DNA of 64,000 nucleotides. It comes from Roseateles sp. DAIF2. GTDB taxonomy: Bacteria > Pseudomonadota > Gammaproteobacteria > Burkholderiales > Burkholderiaceae_C. The DNA lies in assembly GCF_015624425.1 (NCBI RefSeq), contig NZ_CP049919.1:2604001-2668000 (forward strand), written 5' to 3'. Shown piece after piece: positions 17,515 through 25,662 of the stretch. The translations under genes and the position numbers were made by a program. The stretch's first letter is position 1; every line of letters begins with the position of its first letter. The notes under the pieces are model-generated. The model searched no databases. It saw only the letters and a program-made list of their open reading frames with translations, and had not been told where the DNA came from.

Positions 17515-18114
17515 TCAGGGATCGAGGGCCGGCCAGTCCACCTGGGTGTCACGGAAGCCGGTCGGGATGGTGGCGCCGCGGGCGGCCGAGGTCTCGACCT
17601 TGCGCGCCACCAGCCGGGCGCAGCCCTTCAGCCGCGACAGATCGGCCGCGCGCAGGCTCGGGTTCGGCTGGGTGCTGAAGCAGCACAGGGTGCCGTAGAC
17701 GCGGCCATCGGACAGCAGCACCGGCGTGCTCAGATGCGCCCCGACCCGGAACGGTGTGTCCGGCAGCCCGGCCGACTGGCGATGCGTCTCGGCGTCGTGC
17801 ACCAGCTCGGGCAAGCGGCCCTGGACAACGCGCTGGCAATAGCTCTGCTCCAGCGGCGCCGCGCCGCCGGCATGGATGCCCAGGGCCTCGGCGGCTTCGG
17901 CGCCCTCGACAAAACGGAACACCCGCTGGCCGTCCTTGAACTCGGAGACGAACACCAGGTCCATGCCCAGCTGCCGGCGCAACTGGCTCAGCAGCTCGGT
18001 GATGCGACCGCCCAGCTCGGGGTCGCAGCCGTCGCAGGTGGCCACCAGGAGCTCGGAGATCAGGACGTCGAGGGTGGTGGCGTCGAGGTAGGCGTGGTCG
18101 TAGGAGGGCGGCAT
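17515..18114 (-). CDS. GAF-domain protein
   Basis: 199 residues from ATG 18114; the longer frame up to 18270 is unconserved. A single GAF domain spans about residues 25-175: LDVLISELLVATCDGCDPELG, DLVFVSEFKDGQRVFRFVEG, SYCQRVVQGRLPELVHDAETH and GAHLSTPVLLSDGRVYGTLCCFS, the last being the canonical GAF ending. SYC with the downstream PELV/H resembles GAF domains of diguanylate cyclases and bacteriophytochromes, but no output domain is attached. It probably senses a small ligand or redox state; partner unknown. Confidence 0.8.
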   Translation of the reverse strand: MPPSYDHAYLDATTLDVLISELLVATCDGCDPELGGRITELLSQLRRQLGMDLVFVSEFKDGQRVFRFVEGAEAAEALGIHAGGAAPLEQSYCQRVVQGRLPELVHDAETHRQSAGLPDTPFRVGAHLSTPVLLSDGRVYGTLCCFSTQPNPSLRAADLSRLKGCARLVARKVETSAARGATIPTGFRDTQVDWPALDP

Positions 18115-18470
18115 GCCGAAGTTCCTTGGGGTTCTTCGCGGGTCGGTGTGGGAGGAGGAGAGGGAGCGCTTGGACGGCCATCCTAATGGAGGCGGAGAGG
18201 GCTTCGCCCGAGGCTTGAGACGAGGGGTAACAACTTCGCTGGCGTGCGAGTAGTGCGGCGAAGTTCTCATCGAAAGCCGCAGCGGTTGGCGGGCTTGGGG
18301 CTGTGGTGGGCAGGATGGTGGCGCCTTCGCGAGTCAGGGTTGGCGGACGGCGCTGCGCGCGCGTGCAATGCCGGGGATGCAGTTCGCGGCCCCTCTCCGG
18401 GGTGTGGTGCGTTTGCCTATCTGCGTTTGCCAGCGTTTGACTGCATGGGCATCATGCCGCCGGGGAAATT
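18115..18470. other. Intergenic region before the first attI-like site
   Basis: About 350 bp with no credible gene. It holds the upstream region of the GAF gene, with an 8-bp inverted repeat AACTTCGC (18232) and GCGAAGTT (18258). No integron integrase or remnant of one is readable on either strand. Confidence 0.5.
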
Positions 18471-18635
18471 TGTAACGCCTGTCCGGTTTTGGCCCAGTTT
18501 TATTGCCTGAGACTGATCAAGTTATCGAGGGGAAAATCTGGTGAATCAACAGCTTGTTTCGCGCCGGTCAGGGTGGCACATCCGACAGTTTCGGTGTTAT
18601 CCGGCAGATGCTGTCCGCATATAACCAAGTTAGGC
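18471..18635 (+). other. Integron attI-like recombination site (copy A)
   Basis: It ends in AACCAAGTTAGGC, with crossover G|TT between 18629 and 18630. Just upstream, CGGTGTTATCCGGCAG parallels the attI1 element CGATGTTACGCAGCAG, and a GACAG element precedes it. The whole 165 bp, from TGTAAC at 18471, is collinear with a second site at 59091-59255: the distance from TGTAAC to GTT is 158 bp in both. The resemblance to attI1 is from memory of the class 1 integron sequence. No integrase gene is adjacent. Confidence 0.65.
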
Positions 18636-18675
18636 ATTAGCCGGAAGCCCGTGCTTCACATCAAGGGAGAAAGAG

Positions 18676-19620
18676 ATGCGACAACTCACAATTCTTGGCG
18701 GTGCGGGAATAAACCTTGGCATCTCACATGCTTGCCCCGAGGCGGACGAGATGCTGAGCTTTACCTATCAAAAGATCAGCACGAGCGTTTACTCAAAGAT
18801 CGACGCAGAGGTGAAGGCGATGTTCACCCCTGAGTCCTTTGACTACATCCTTGGTGGCCTGTTGACCGTCAATCTTGCGATTGAGAAGACCAAGCAAGAT
18901 TTAAAGCGCTTCAACATGAATGAGGCTGCGTTTGCCGAGTTGTTTCGTCAATCAAGCTTGCAGGCATCTATAGCCTCCGCACTTAGCTCGATTGAGGAGC
19001 AGCTAACCATCTCTCTTGGCCAGATCCTTGGGGTGATTGATCAATTTCGTCCTGCCGTAGACAAGATCTTCTCGAAGTACGACTCGATCAACTACTACAC
19101 GGTCAACTTCGATGGCATCTTTGACCATGTTCTTTACGGAAAAGGCTACTCGCGGGGAAAAGATGTCACCGACTTCTGGTGGCCATCTGGTGATCTGGAC
19201 CATAAGATTGATCGGAGAGCCAAGATTTTTCACCTGCACGGTGACCTACGGTACAAGCCGTTCAAAAAGACGAAGAACAACAATCCTCCATACAAATGGC
19301 CTGTGCTCGTTGTTGGAGATCATGAAGTCAAGATGGGAATCATCACGTCGAACGAGTCACTAAGGTTCTACAACAATCGTTTCAAGGCCACATGTGAGAG
19401 CCGAGGCCCCTACCAGGAAAACAATCTTGCCGTTATCGGCTTCGGTTTCCGGGAGGAGGACGAGCACATCGTCAATCGACTCAAACATGGCATCGCAAAC
19501 AAGACATTCGACTCGATCTCCCTCTTTGACGTGGAAGACCGACTATCGAACGTCACAGATAAGTACACCTGGAAGCGCCCAGAAGACCAGTCTTTGATCC
19601 AGTTCATAGACTCGCTCTAA
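18676..19620 (+). CDS. SIR2-like protein in an integron gene cassette (candidate anti-phage NADase)
   Basis: 314 residues, ATG behind AAGGGAGAAAGAG. SIR2 signature elements in order: LTILGGAGIN (NAD-binding GAGxN-like, residues 5-13), YTVNFDGIFDH (TxNxD-type, about 141-151), IFHLHGD (catalytic-type His at about 188) and VIGFGFREEDEHI (GxSxxD-type, about 255). A helical insert lies between the first two. Base composition is near 50% G+C, far below the neighbours, so it was acquired horizontally. Cassette boundaries GTTAGGC (18629) and GCCTAAC (19627) are exact complements. SIR2-like proteins in bacteria are often NAD-depleting defence effectors; no partner gene is present, so stand-alone action is inferred. 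DUF4917-type relatives are an alternative label. Confidence 0.8.
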   Translation: MRQLTILGGAGINLGISHACPEADEMLSFTYQKISTSVYSKIDAEVKAMFTPESFDYILGGLLTVNLAIEKTKQDLKRFNMNEAAFAELFRQSSLQASIASALSSIEEQLTISLGQILGVIDQFRPAVDKIFSKYDSINYYTVNFDGIFDHVLYGKGYSRGKDVTDFWWPSGDLDHKIDRRAKIFHLHGDLRYKPFKKTKNNNPPYKWPVLVVGDHEVKMGIITSNESLRFYNNRFKATCESRGPYQENNLAVIGFGFREEDEHIVNRLKHGIANKTFDSISLFDVEDRLSNVTDKYTWKRPEDQSLIQFIDSL

Positions 19621-19626
19621 GCCGAT

Positions 19627-19695
19627 GCCTAACCCTTCCATCGAGAGGGCCCGCCCCGGCAAGCCGGGTCGGGCCTCTCATGTCAAACGTTCAGA
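19627..19695 (+). other. attC site of the SIR2 cassette
   Basis: R'' is GCCTAAC (19627-19633), complementary to the cassette start GTTAGGC at 18629. The stem pairs GAGAGG-GCCCG with CGGGC-CTCTC around CCGGC-AA-GCCGG, leaving one unpaired G, as the extrahelical bases of attC sites do. The crossover G|TT is at 19689. Chromosomal sequence follows. Confidence 0.8.
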
Positions 19696-19772
19696 CTGTC
19701 CGGTGCCCCGCTTCCCCTGACCAGCGCGCCCCCCGCCAAGCCACCCCTCCCACCCTGGGATAATCGCCGCCC

Positions 19773-21200
19773 ATGACCGATCACGCCGCAAGCGCGGCCC
19801 GGGGCGTTCGTGCGGCGCCCGTCATCCCAGTCGATGACGCCGCCGACACCGCCGCCGAGGCCCTGCGCTTCGAAGACTATTTCCGCGAGGGAGCCGCTCC
19901 GACCGAGGCCCTGCTGTGGTGGCAGCTGGAGCGCAACGAGGCCTTGTTGGCCGCGCTGCGCGCGCTGTGCCATGGCCCGGCGCCGCTGGTGCGGCTGCGC
20001 ACCTGGGTGTTCATGGAGCTGATGGCGCTGCCGGAGTCGCGCGTTGCGCGCGACACCCTGAACCGCCATTTCCACACGCTGCGCGACGAGGCGCTCGAGC
20101 TGGTGCTCAAGCGCCTGCGCGAGGCGGAGCTGCTGGCCTGGGACGGCTCGAACCAGGTCTACAGCGTCACGCCGCTGGCGCAGCGCCTGATCGGCCTGCT
20201 GTCGCCGCTGGTGCAGGGCAACAACAGCGAGCAGGACGCCGACCTGGCGGCGCTGCTGGCCAATGTGGCCGGCGCGCATACCCTGGGCACCCTGGACCCG
20301 GCGCAGCTGCACCATCTGCAGGCCCAGCTCTCGCGCCTGTACGACGAGTTCGCCGACGCGATTGCCTCGGGTTCGGAGTTCCATCTGCGCCGCGCGCGCC
20401 AGCGCTTCGAGCGCGCGCTGAAGCTGGTCGAAAAGGCCAGCGAGGCGCTGAAGGCCATCATCGAGCAGGCAGAGGCCGACGGCAATGCGCGGCTGGAGCG
20501 CCTGGCGCGCGAGCTGGGCCTGGCCCAGGCGCGCCTCTTGGCGATGGCCAGCCAGTTCAACCGCGCGCTGCAGCAGGTGGACCGCCAGCGCGTCACCCTG
20601 GGCTCCACCGGCATCACGACCACCGACGTGCGGCGCTGGCTGCAGAACGTGCCCTTCCTGGAGAACCTGTCGCTGGGCGCGCTGTCGCGCCCGGTGCATC
20701 CGGTGCTGGTGGCCCAGCATGAACTGCTGGACACGACCGAGGCGGAATTCGAGCGCGACCGCCCGAAGCCGCCCGAGGTGATGGCGCTGCCGCCGGGCCA
20801 GGCCGCGCCGCCGGGGCAGCTGGCGGTGCTCAGCCTGCCGCCGGAGATGGACGAGCTGCAGGCCCTGCTGGGCATCTGGACCGAGGCCGGCCATGCGCAG
20901 CAAGACCTGGCCCCGGCCGTGCTGGGTGGCAGCTACGCCCGCGCGGCCTACCGTGCGCAGCTGCTGCCGCTCTTGGGCGATCCGCAGGCCCAGCATCTGT
21001 CCGGCGCCACCGGCGACATGGCGCGCCAGCCCTGGCGCGTGCGCTGGTCGGTGGAGCAGGGCGAGGTGCCCGACGAGTACGTCGAATGGATGAGCCGCGG
21101 CGTGCTCTACAGCACCGAGGTCGCGGCCGCAGCCCCGGCGACGGCGCCGGCGGCCGACGACAAGCAAGACGAGAACAAGACGACCAGTTCCCCCACATGA
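19773..21200 (+). CDS. MukF/MksF-like kleisin subunit of an SMC complex
   Basis: 475 residues. N-terminal winged-helix-like region (about 45-150: LLWWQLERNEALLAALRAL, RHFHTLRDEALELVLKRLREAELL), then long helices with heptad character (about 195-270, RRARQRFERALKLVEKASEALKAI) as in kleisins of the MukF/MksF/JetA group, and a C-terminal domain ending in a charged tail. It should bridge the SMC heads and bind the MukE-like subunit. First gene of a three-gene operon; the stop overlaps the next start by 4 bp (ATGA). The ATG at 19773 lacks a ribosome site, and GATAAT 9 bp upstream suggests a leaderless mRNA. Confidence 0.7.
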   Translation: MTDHAASAARGVRAAPVIPVDDAADTAAEALRFEDYFREGAAPTEALLWWQLERNEALLAALRALCHGPAPLVRLRTWVFMELMALPESRVARDTLNRHFHTLRDEALELVLKRLREAELLAWDGSNQVYSVTPLAQRLIGLLSPLVQGNNSEQDADLAALLANVAGAHTLGTLDPAQLHHLQAQLSRLYDEFADAIASGSEFHLRRARQRFERALKLVEKASEALKAIIEQAEADGNARLERLARELGLAQARLLAMASQFNRALQQVDRQRVTLGSTGITTTDVRRWLQNVPFLENLSLGALSRPVHPVLVAQHELLDTTEAEFERDRPKPPEVMALPPGQAAPPGQLAVLSLPPEMDELQALLGIWTEAGHAQQDLAPAVLGGSYARAAYRAQLLPLLGDPQAQHLSGATGDMARQPWRVRWSVEQGEVPDEYVEWMSRGVLYSTEVAAAAPATAPAADDKQDENKTTSSPT

Positions 21201-21931
21201 GCCAGCAAACCTTCGACGATGCCGCCCAACTGGCGGCGCAACTGCTTGCCCGCCGCTGGTTGCCGCGCAACCATGCGCTGGTGCGCCGCGCCCTGATCGA
21301 CACCGAGCTGTGGGCCGCGCTGAACCAGCGCCTGGCCGCCGTCGGCATGCGGGTGATCGACAACCTCTATGCCGACCATATCTCGCTGGCGATGCTGCGC
21401 CCGGCCGAGGTGGCGGTGTTCGGCGAGACCGGCCTGGCCGCCAACAACAACCTGGACCTGCCGCGCGACGGCGTGGCCCTGCTGGTGGTGCTGTGGTCGC
21501 TGATCGTGCTGCCCAAGCGCCAGCGCCAGGTGGCGCGCGCCGAGGCCAAGGAGGAAGGGCAGGGCGAGTTCTTCGCCACCGACAAGCCGGTGCCGCTGGC
21601 CGCCAGCGTCGCGCCCACCGTCAGCTATCGCAGCCTGCTGGCCGACTTTGGCAACCAGCTCGGCAAGAAGATGCGTCTGGACGCCAACCTGAAGCTGCTG
21701 GAGCGCAACGGCTTCATCATCCGCCGCGGCGAGGACATCGCCGAGGGGCCGCTCTTGGACCTGCTGCTGGACTACGACACCCTGGCGCCGCGCATCCTGG
21801 ACGGCGCGCTGGCCGACGTGCTGGCGCGCAGCACCGACCCGACGGTGGCGCCGCTGCTGGCCAAGCTGCGCGAGGCCGAGCAGGAAGAAATTCCAGAAGA
21901 CGAAGAACAACAAGAACAGAACAAGGCCTGA
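21197..21931 (+). CDS. MukE/MksE-like subunit of an SMC complex
   Basis: 244 residues from ATG 21197, coupled to the preceding gene. FDDAAQLAAQLLARRWLPRNHALVRRAL and VIDNLYADHISLAMLRPAEV are followed by ALLVVLWSLIVLPKRQRQVAR, and a winged-helix-like SLLADFGNQLGKKMRLDANLKLLERNGFIIRR, the DNA-contacting architecture of MksE/JetB. A very acidic Glu/Gln tail closes the protein. It binds the kleisin and regulates the SMC ATPase. Assigned largely from position between a kleisin-like and an SMC gene. Confidence 0.7.
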   Translation: MSQQTFDDAAQLAAQLLARRWLPRNHALVRRALIDTELWAALNQRLAAVGMRVIDNLYADHISLAMLRPAEVAVFGETGLAANNNLDLPRDGVALLVVLWSLIVLPKRQRQVARAEAKEEGQGEFFATDKPVPLAASVAPTVSYRSLLADFGNQLGKKMRLDANLKLLERNGFIIRRGEDIAEGPLLDLLLDYDTLAPRILDGALADVLARSTDPTVAPLLAKLREAEQEEIPEDEEQQEQNKA

Positions 21932-21940
21932 CCCCCGATC

Positions 21941-24760
21941 ATGTTTCATCTGCAATCGCTTGAACTGCTGCACTGGGACTATTGCCAGCGCGTCTCGATG
22001 CCGCTGGACGGCGCCATCATCACGATCGCCGGGCCCAACGGCTCGGGCAAGACCACCCTGCTGGATGCGATGCGCACCCTCTTGGGCCTGGAATGCTCGG
22101 GCGGCCGCACCTACAAGACCTATGCCCGCCATGCCAATGCCGAGACGGCCTGGCTGCGCGCGCTGGTGGACAACCGCCCGCGCGGGCGCCAGAACAGCTC
22201 GCGGCCCTTCGCCAGCTCGCTGCTCTATGCCGACCAGGTGACCCTGGCCTGCCGCATCGAGCGCCAGGGCGGCGACTGGGTGCGCCGCTACATGATGGCG
22301 GACGGGGTGCACGAGATCGAGGCGCTGGCCGACAAGGCCGAGAAGGAATGGCTGGGCATCGAGGCCTGGAAGCGCCGCCTGGAGGCCGCCGGCCTGACCC
22401 GCGCGATCGGCCGCGTGCTGGCGCTGGAGCAGGGCCAGACCGACCGCCTGTGCGAGCTGAGCCCGAAGGAACTGCTGCGCCTCGTGTTCGAGGTGTTCGG
22501 CGACCAGGAGGTGCTGGACCGCTACGACCAGGCGCGCAGCCACCAGCAGCAGCTGCTCAAGGAGGTGGAGTCGGCCGCGCATGAGCTGTCGCACACCCAG
22601 GCCCAGCTCTCGGACCTGGCGAACCGGGTCAACAGCTACCAGCAGTACCAGCTGCGCCTCAAGGAGCGAGAAAGGCTGGCCACCGAGGTGGTGCCGGTCT
22701 TGCAATGGGCCGAGAGCCGCCAGCGCACCGCGCAGCAGCTGCGCGAGCTGCACCGCCAGCGCCTCTTTGCCGCCGGCGACAACCGCCAGATGTCGGCCAA
22801 GCGCGCCGAGCTGCATGCCCTCTTTGAGAAGCACGAGGCCGCCAAGCGCAAGCTGGTCGAGCTGGAGGCCGAGCGCAAGCAGGCCCGCGCCGCCTTCGAC
22901 GCGGCGCGCGAGGCCGAGCGCCCGGCCGAGCTGCTGGCCAAGCGCGAGGAGGAACTGAAGGCCCTGGCGGCGGTGGAGACCGACGGCGCCGAGCTGACCC
23001 AGCGCCTGGAATCCTTGAGCAGCCAGCAGCATGCGCTGCGCGAGGCCTTCACGCGCCAGAACGACCAGTCGCGCAAGGCTCAGGCCGCGATGGACGCGCT
23101 GAGCGGCCAGCGCCTGCCGCCGCCGCCGCCCGAGGTGACGCGTTTTCGCAAGGCGCTGGACGAGGCCGGCATCGGCCACCATGTGCTGGCCGACTGCATC
23201 GACATCGCCGACGAGGCCTGGCGCGCCGCGGCCGAGGGTTTCCTGCGGCCCTCGCGCTGGGTGGTGGTGCTGGAGCGCTCGAGCGACGAGGGCCGCGCCT
23301 TCGGCCTGGCGGCCAAGGAGCGCTACCGCCATTACGTGGTCGGCGATGCCGAGGGCGCGCCGGCCCTGCCGCCCAAGGACTCGCTGCTGGCCGCGCTGAA
23401 CATCAACGCCAAGCTGCCGGGCTGGCTGCTGCGCCAGCTGGCATCGATCCGCTGCGTCAAGGACACGGAAGCGGGCGCCAAGGCCGGCGGCGAATGGATC
23501 ACGCCGGACGCCTATTACCGCGACGGCCGCGGCGGCCGCAGCCTCTGGGTCGAGGCGCGCGACTACCAGTTCGGCGCCTCGGCGCTGGACTCGCGCCGCG
23601 CCTCGCTGGAGCGCGAGCTGAGCCGCTACGACGTGGAGCTGACCCGCATCGCCAAGGAGCAGGCCGAGGTCGAACGCCAGCTGAAGGATGCGCAGAAGGC
23701 GGCCCAGGGGCACAAGGCCGCCAAGGAGCTGGCCGAGCGCGCGGCCGAGTTCGCGGAAGGGCGCGCCCGCCTGGCCGGGCTGCGCCAGGCGCGCGTCGAG
23801 GCCTCCACCCGCATGGGCTCGCTGGACGCCGAGCATGACCGCTCGCTGACCCAGGCCACCCGAACCGAGCGCGACTACGAGGCCGCGCAGGGCGGGCTGA
23901 AGGCCAGCGAGGAGAACGTGCTGCGCGGCCAGCGCGAGCATGAATCGCGCCGGCAAGACCTGGCCCTGGCGTCCCGCGCCTCGCGCGAGGCGCGCGCGAA
24001 GTTCCCGGCCAGCTGGACCCAGCCGGCGCGCATCGCTCAGCTGCGCGACGAGTTCGAGAACGCCAAGCAGGCCGAGATCGCGGCCCGCCATGTGCAGCAG
24101 GAGCTGGATACCGGGGTCTGGGAGACCGACGCCGCGGTGCAGGAGCGCCATGCGCGCATGAACGTCTCGGTGCTGGAGCAGAGCACCCAGCTGGACGACC
24201 GCCGCGCCAGCAACGAGATGGCGCGCATCGCCGCCTTCAACGCCCGCGAGCGCTATATCGACGTGCTGCGCGCCACCGTGCGCCGCTACAAGAAGAACGT
24301 GCAGGAGCTGGGCGAGCTGGCCGGCGTGATGGCCCAGGCCGAGCTGCCGCACCTGGACAACGACGACATGGTGCTGGCCCAGGCCGGCCTGCATGTGCGC
24401 TTCAACTTCGACGGCAAGGGCGAGGTGGGCCTGAACGACGGCGAGGCCTCGGGCGGCCAGCAGGTGCTGAAGAGCCTGATCCTGCTGGTGGGCCTGATGA
24501 AGGACGACGAGACGCCCGGCGGCTTCGTCTTCATCGACGAGCCCTTTGCCCACCTGGACGTGCGCAACATCCAGCTGGTCGGCCATTTCCTGCGCAGCAC
24601 CCGCGCGCAGTACCTGCTGACCACGCCGATCACCCACAACGTCGAGGTGTTCGAGCCCAGCGAGATCACCCTGGTGACCAGCAAGAAGCCGCGCGGCGAA
24701 CGCTGGGCGCCGCCGATCGCGGTGATCACGCGCCGGCCGGAGGTCTCGGTCTACGGTTGA
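21941..24760 (+). CDS. SMC-family ATPase, MksB-like
   Basis: 939 residues. N-terminal Walker A GPNGSGKTTLLDAM (about 29-42), a long coiled coil (about 200-390 and 540-750, rich in Glu, Arg and Ala), a hinge-like domain (about 400-530, HHVLADCIDIADEAWRAAAE and WVVVLERSSDEGRAFG), and a C-terminal head with the ABC signature SGGQQVLKSLILLVGL and Walker B FVFIDEPFAHLD. It should load on and extrude DNA with the two upstream gene products. No Toprim nuclease (MksG/JetD) follows: the next gene is luxR. That argues for a chromosome-organising rather than plasmid-cleaving complex, unless the nuclease lies elsewhere. Confidence 0.88.
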   Translation: MFHLQSLELLHWDYCQRVSMPLDGAIITIAGPNGSGKTTLLDAMRTLLGLECSGGRTYKTYARHANAETAWLRALVDNRPRGRQNSSRPFASSLLYADQVTLACRIERQGGDWVRRYMMADGVHEIEALADKAEKEWLGIEAWKRRLEAAGLTRAIGRVLALEQGQTDRLCELSPKELLRLVFEVFGDQEVLDRYDQARSHQQQLLKEVESAAHELSHTQAQLSDLANRVNSYQQYQLRLKERERLATEVVPVLQWAESRQRTAQQLRELHRQRLFAAGDNRQMSAKRAELHALFEKHEAAKRKLVELEAERKQARAAFDAAREAERPAELLAKREEELKALAAVETDGAELTQRLESLSSQQHALREAFTRQNDQSRKAQAAMDALSGQRLPPPPPEVTRFRKALDEAGIGHHVLADCIDIADEAWRAAAEGFLRPSRWVVVLERSSDEGRAFGLAAKERYRHYVVGDAEGAPALPPKDSLLAALNINAKLPGWLLRQLASIRCVKDTEAGAKAGGEWITPDAYYRDGRGGRSLWVEARDYQFGASALDSRRASLERELSRYDVELTRIAKEQAEVERQLKDAQKAAQGHKAAKELAERAAEFAEGRARLAGLRQARVEASTRMGSLDAEHDRSLTQATRTERDYEAAQGGLKASEENVLRGQREHESRRQDLALASRASREARAKFPASWTQPARIAQLRDEFENAKQAEIAARHVQQELDTGVWETDAAVQERHARMNVSVLEQSTQLDDRRASNEMARIAAFNARERYIDVLRATVRRYKKNVQELGELAGVMAQAELPHLDNDDMVLAQAGLHVRFNFDGKGEVGLNDGEASGGQQVLKSLILLVGLMKDDETPGGFVFIDEPFAHLDVRNIQLVGHFLRSTRAQYLLTTPITHNVEVFEPSEITLVTSKKPRGERWAPPIAVITRRPEVSVYG

Positions 24761-24776
24761 GCCCCGGCCCGGGCTC
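24759..24776 (+). terminator. Weak hairpin terminator after the SMC operon
   Basis: GAGCCC, a six-base loop and GGGCTC, overlapping the stop codon, followed by ATCTTGTT. Confidence 0.45.
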
Positions 24777-24802
24777 ATCTTGTTACAAATATCCCCGCGT
24801 GA

Positions 24803-24820
24803 CCTGTCAGGCCTGACAGG
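24803..24820 (+). promoter_or_regulatory. lux-type box upstream of luxR
   Basis: CCTGTCAGGCCTGACAGG is a perfect 18-bp palindrome of the lux/las/cep-box type. A -10-like TACAGT lies at 24843-24848. With a start near 24854 the box is centred at about -42.5, the classical position for LuxR-type activation. The ATG of luxR is at 24915. Confidence 0.85.
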
Positions 24821-24914
24821 ACGGCTTGCTGTCACGCGTCGCTACAGTTCGCGTGCGTAAAGCGCCCCAATCCCGATGACAGGGAGGGCTGTGTAGTGAC
24901 GACAAGGGGATCGG

Positions 24915-25628
24915 ATGAAGGCCTGGCAAGAAGAGCTGCTGCACGCGGTGCAGGTGGTCCATTGCGAGCATCAACTGCTGGAGCGCATCGGCGCGGCGGC
25001 CCGGAATCTCGGCTTCGAGTATTGCGCCTACGGGATGCGCATTCCGCGCTCCTTCAGCAATCCGAAGACGATTCTGCTGAACAACTATCCGAAGGGCTGG
25101 CAGCAGCGCTACGAGAGCCAGGACTATCTGGCGGTGGACCCGACCGTGGCGCATTGCCGCGTCAGCACCGACCCCCTGGTCTGGAGCGAGGCGCTGTTCG
25201 CCGACGCGCCCGCGCTGTGGGAGGACGCCCAGGCCCATGGGCTGCGTCACGGCTGGGCCCAGTCCAGCCTGGATGCGCTGGGCGTCGGTGGCATGCTGAC
25301 CCTGGCGCGCGGCGCCGAGCCGCTGACCCGCGGCTGGCTGCTCAGCGAGGAGATGAAGCTGCGCTGGCTGGTCTGCGTCGCGCATCAGTCGCTGTCGCGC
25401 CTGCTGCGCAGCCGCCATGGCCGGCCGCTGCAGGCCGCGCTGTCCGGCCGCGAGCTGGAGGTGCTGAAGTGGACCGCCGACGGCAAGACCTCCGGCGAGA
25501 TCGCCACCATCCTGGCCGTCTCCGAGAACACGGTGAACTTCCATGTGAAGAACGCGGTCGCGAAGATGCGCACCTGCAACAAGACCTCGGCCGTGGTGCA
25601 GGCGGCGATGCTGGGGCTTCTCAACTAG
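24915..25628 (+). CDS. luxR: LuxR-family quorum-sensing regulator
   Basis: 237 residues behind AAGGGGATCGG. The autoinducer-binding domain keeps the invariant set W62, Y66, D75-P76, W90 and G113 (TraR equivalents W57, Y61, D70, W85, G113), so acyl-homoserine-lactone binding is expected. The C-terminal LuxR/FixJ helix-turn-helix is LSGRELEVLKWTADGKTSGEIA with SENTVNFHVKNAVAKM. It is preceded by a perfect lux-type box, suggesting autoregulation. The synthase gene is 28 kb away at the far end of the adjoining operon (52918-53529), with a second box; this regulator probably activates that operon. Confidence 0.92.
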   Translation: MKAWQEELLHAVQVVHCEHQLLERIGAAARNLGFEYCAYGMRIPRSFSNPKTILLNNYPKGWQQRYESQDYLAVDPTVAHCRVSTDPLVWSEALFADAPALWEDAQAHGLRHGWAQSSLDALGVGGMLTLARGAEPLTRGWLLSEEMKLRWLVCVAHQSLSRLLRSRHGRPLQAALSGRELEVLKWTADGKTSGEIATILAVSENTVNFHVKNAVAKMRTCNKTSAVVQAAMLGLLN

Positions 25629-25636
25629 AAAAGCCA

Positions 25637-25654
25637 GCCGCCCCGCGGGGCGGC
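25637..25654 (-). terminator. Terminator of the biosynthetic operon
   Basis: GCCGCCCCGCGGGGCGGC, a perfect palindrome between the convergent luxR and the last operon gene. On the minus strand it is followed by TGGCTTTT. Probably bidirectional. Confidence 0.75.
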
Positions 25655-25662
25655 GGAGGGCG

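Noticed and set aside
19773..24760. A complete Wadjet (JetABCD) defence system
   Set aside because: No JetD/MksG nuclease gene follows or precedes; only the three SMC-complex subunits are present.
21107..24835. Very long antisense frame (1242 codons) opposite the SMC operon, and similar long frames at 279-1913, 38996-42781, 42573-46376 and 48415-52905
   Set aside because: They are mirror frames of GC-rich coding sequence: composition is Ala, Gln, Arg, Gly and His repeats with no domain, and each is opposite a gene with clear motifs.
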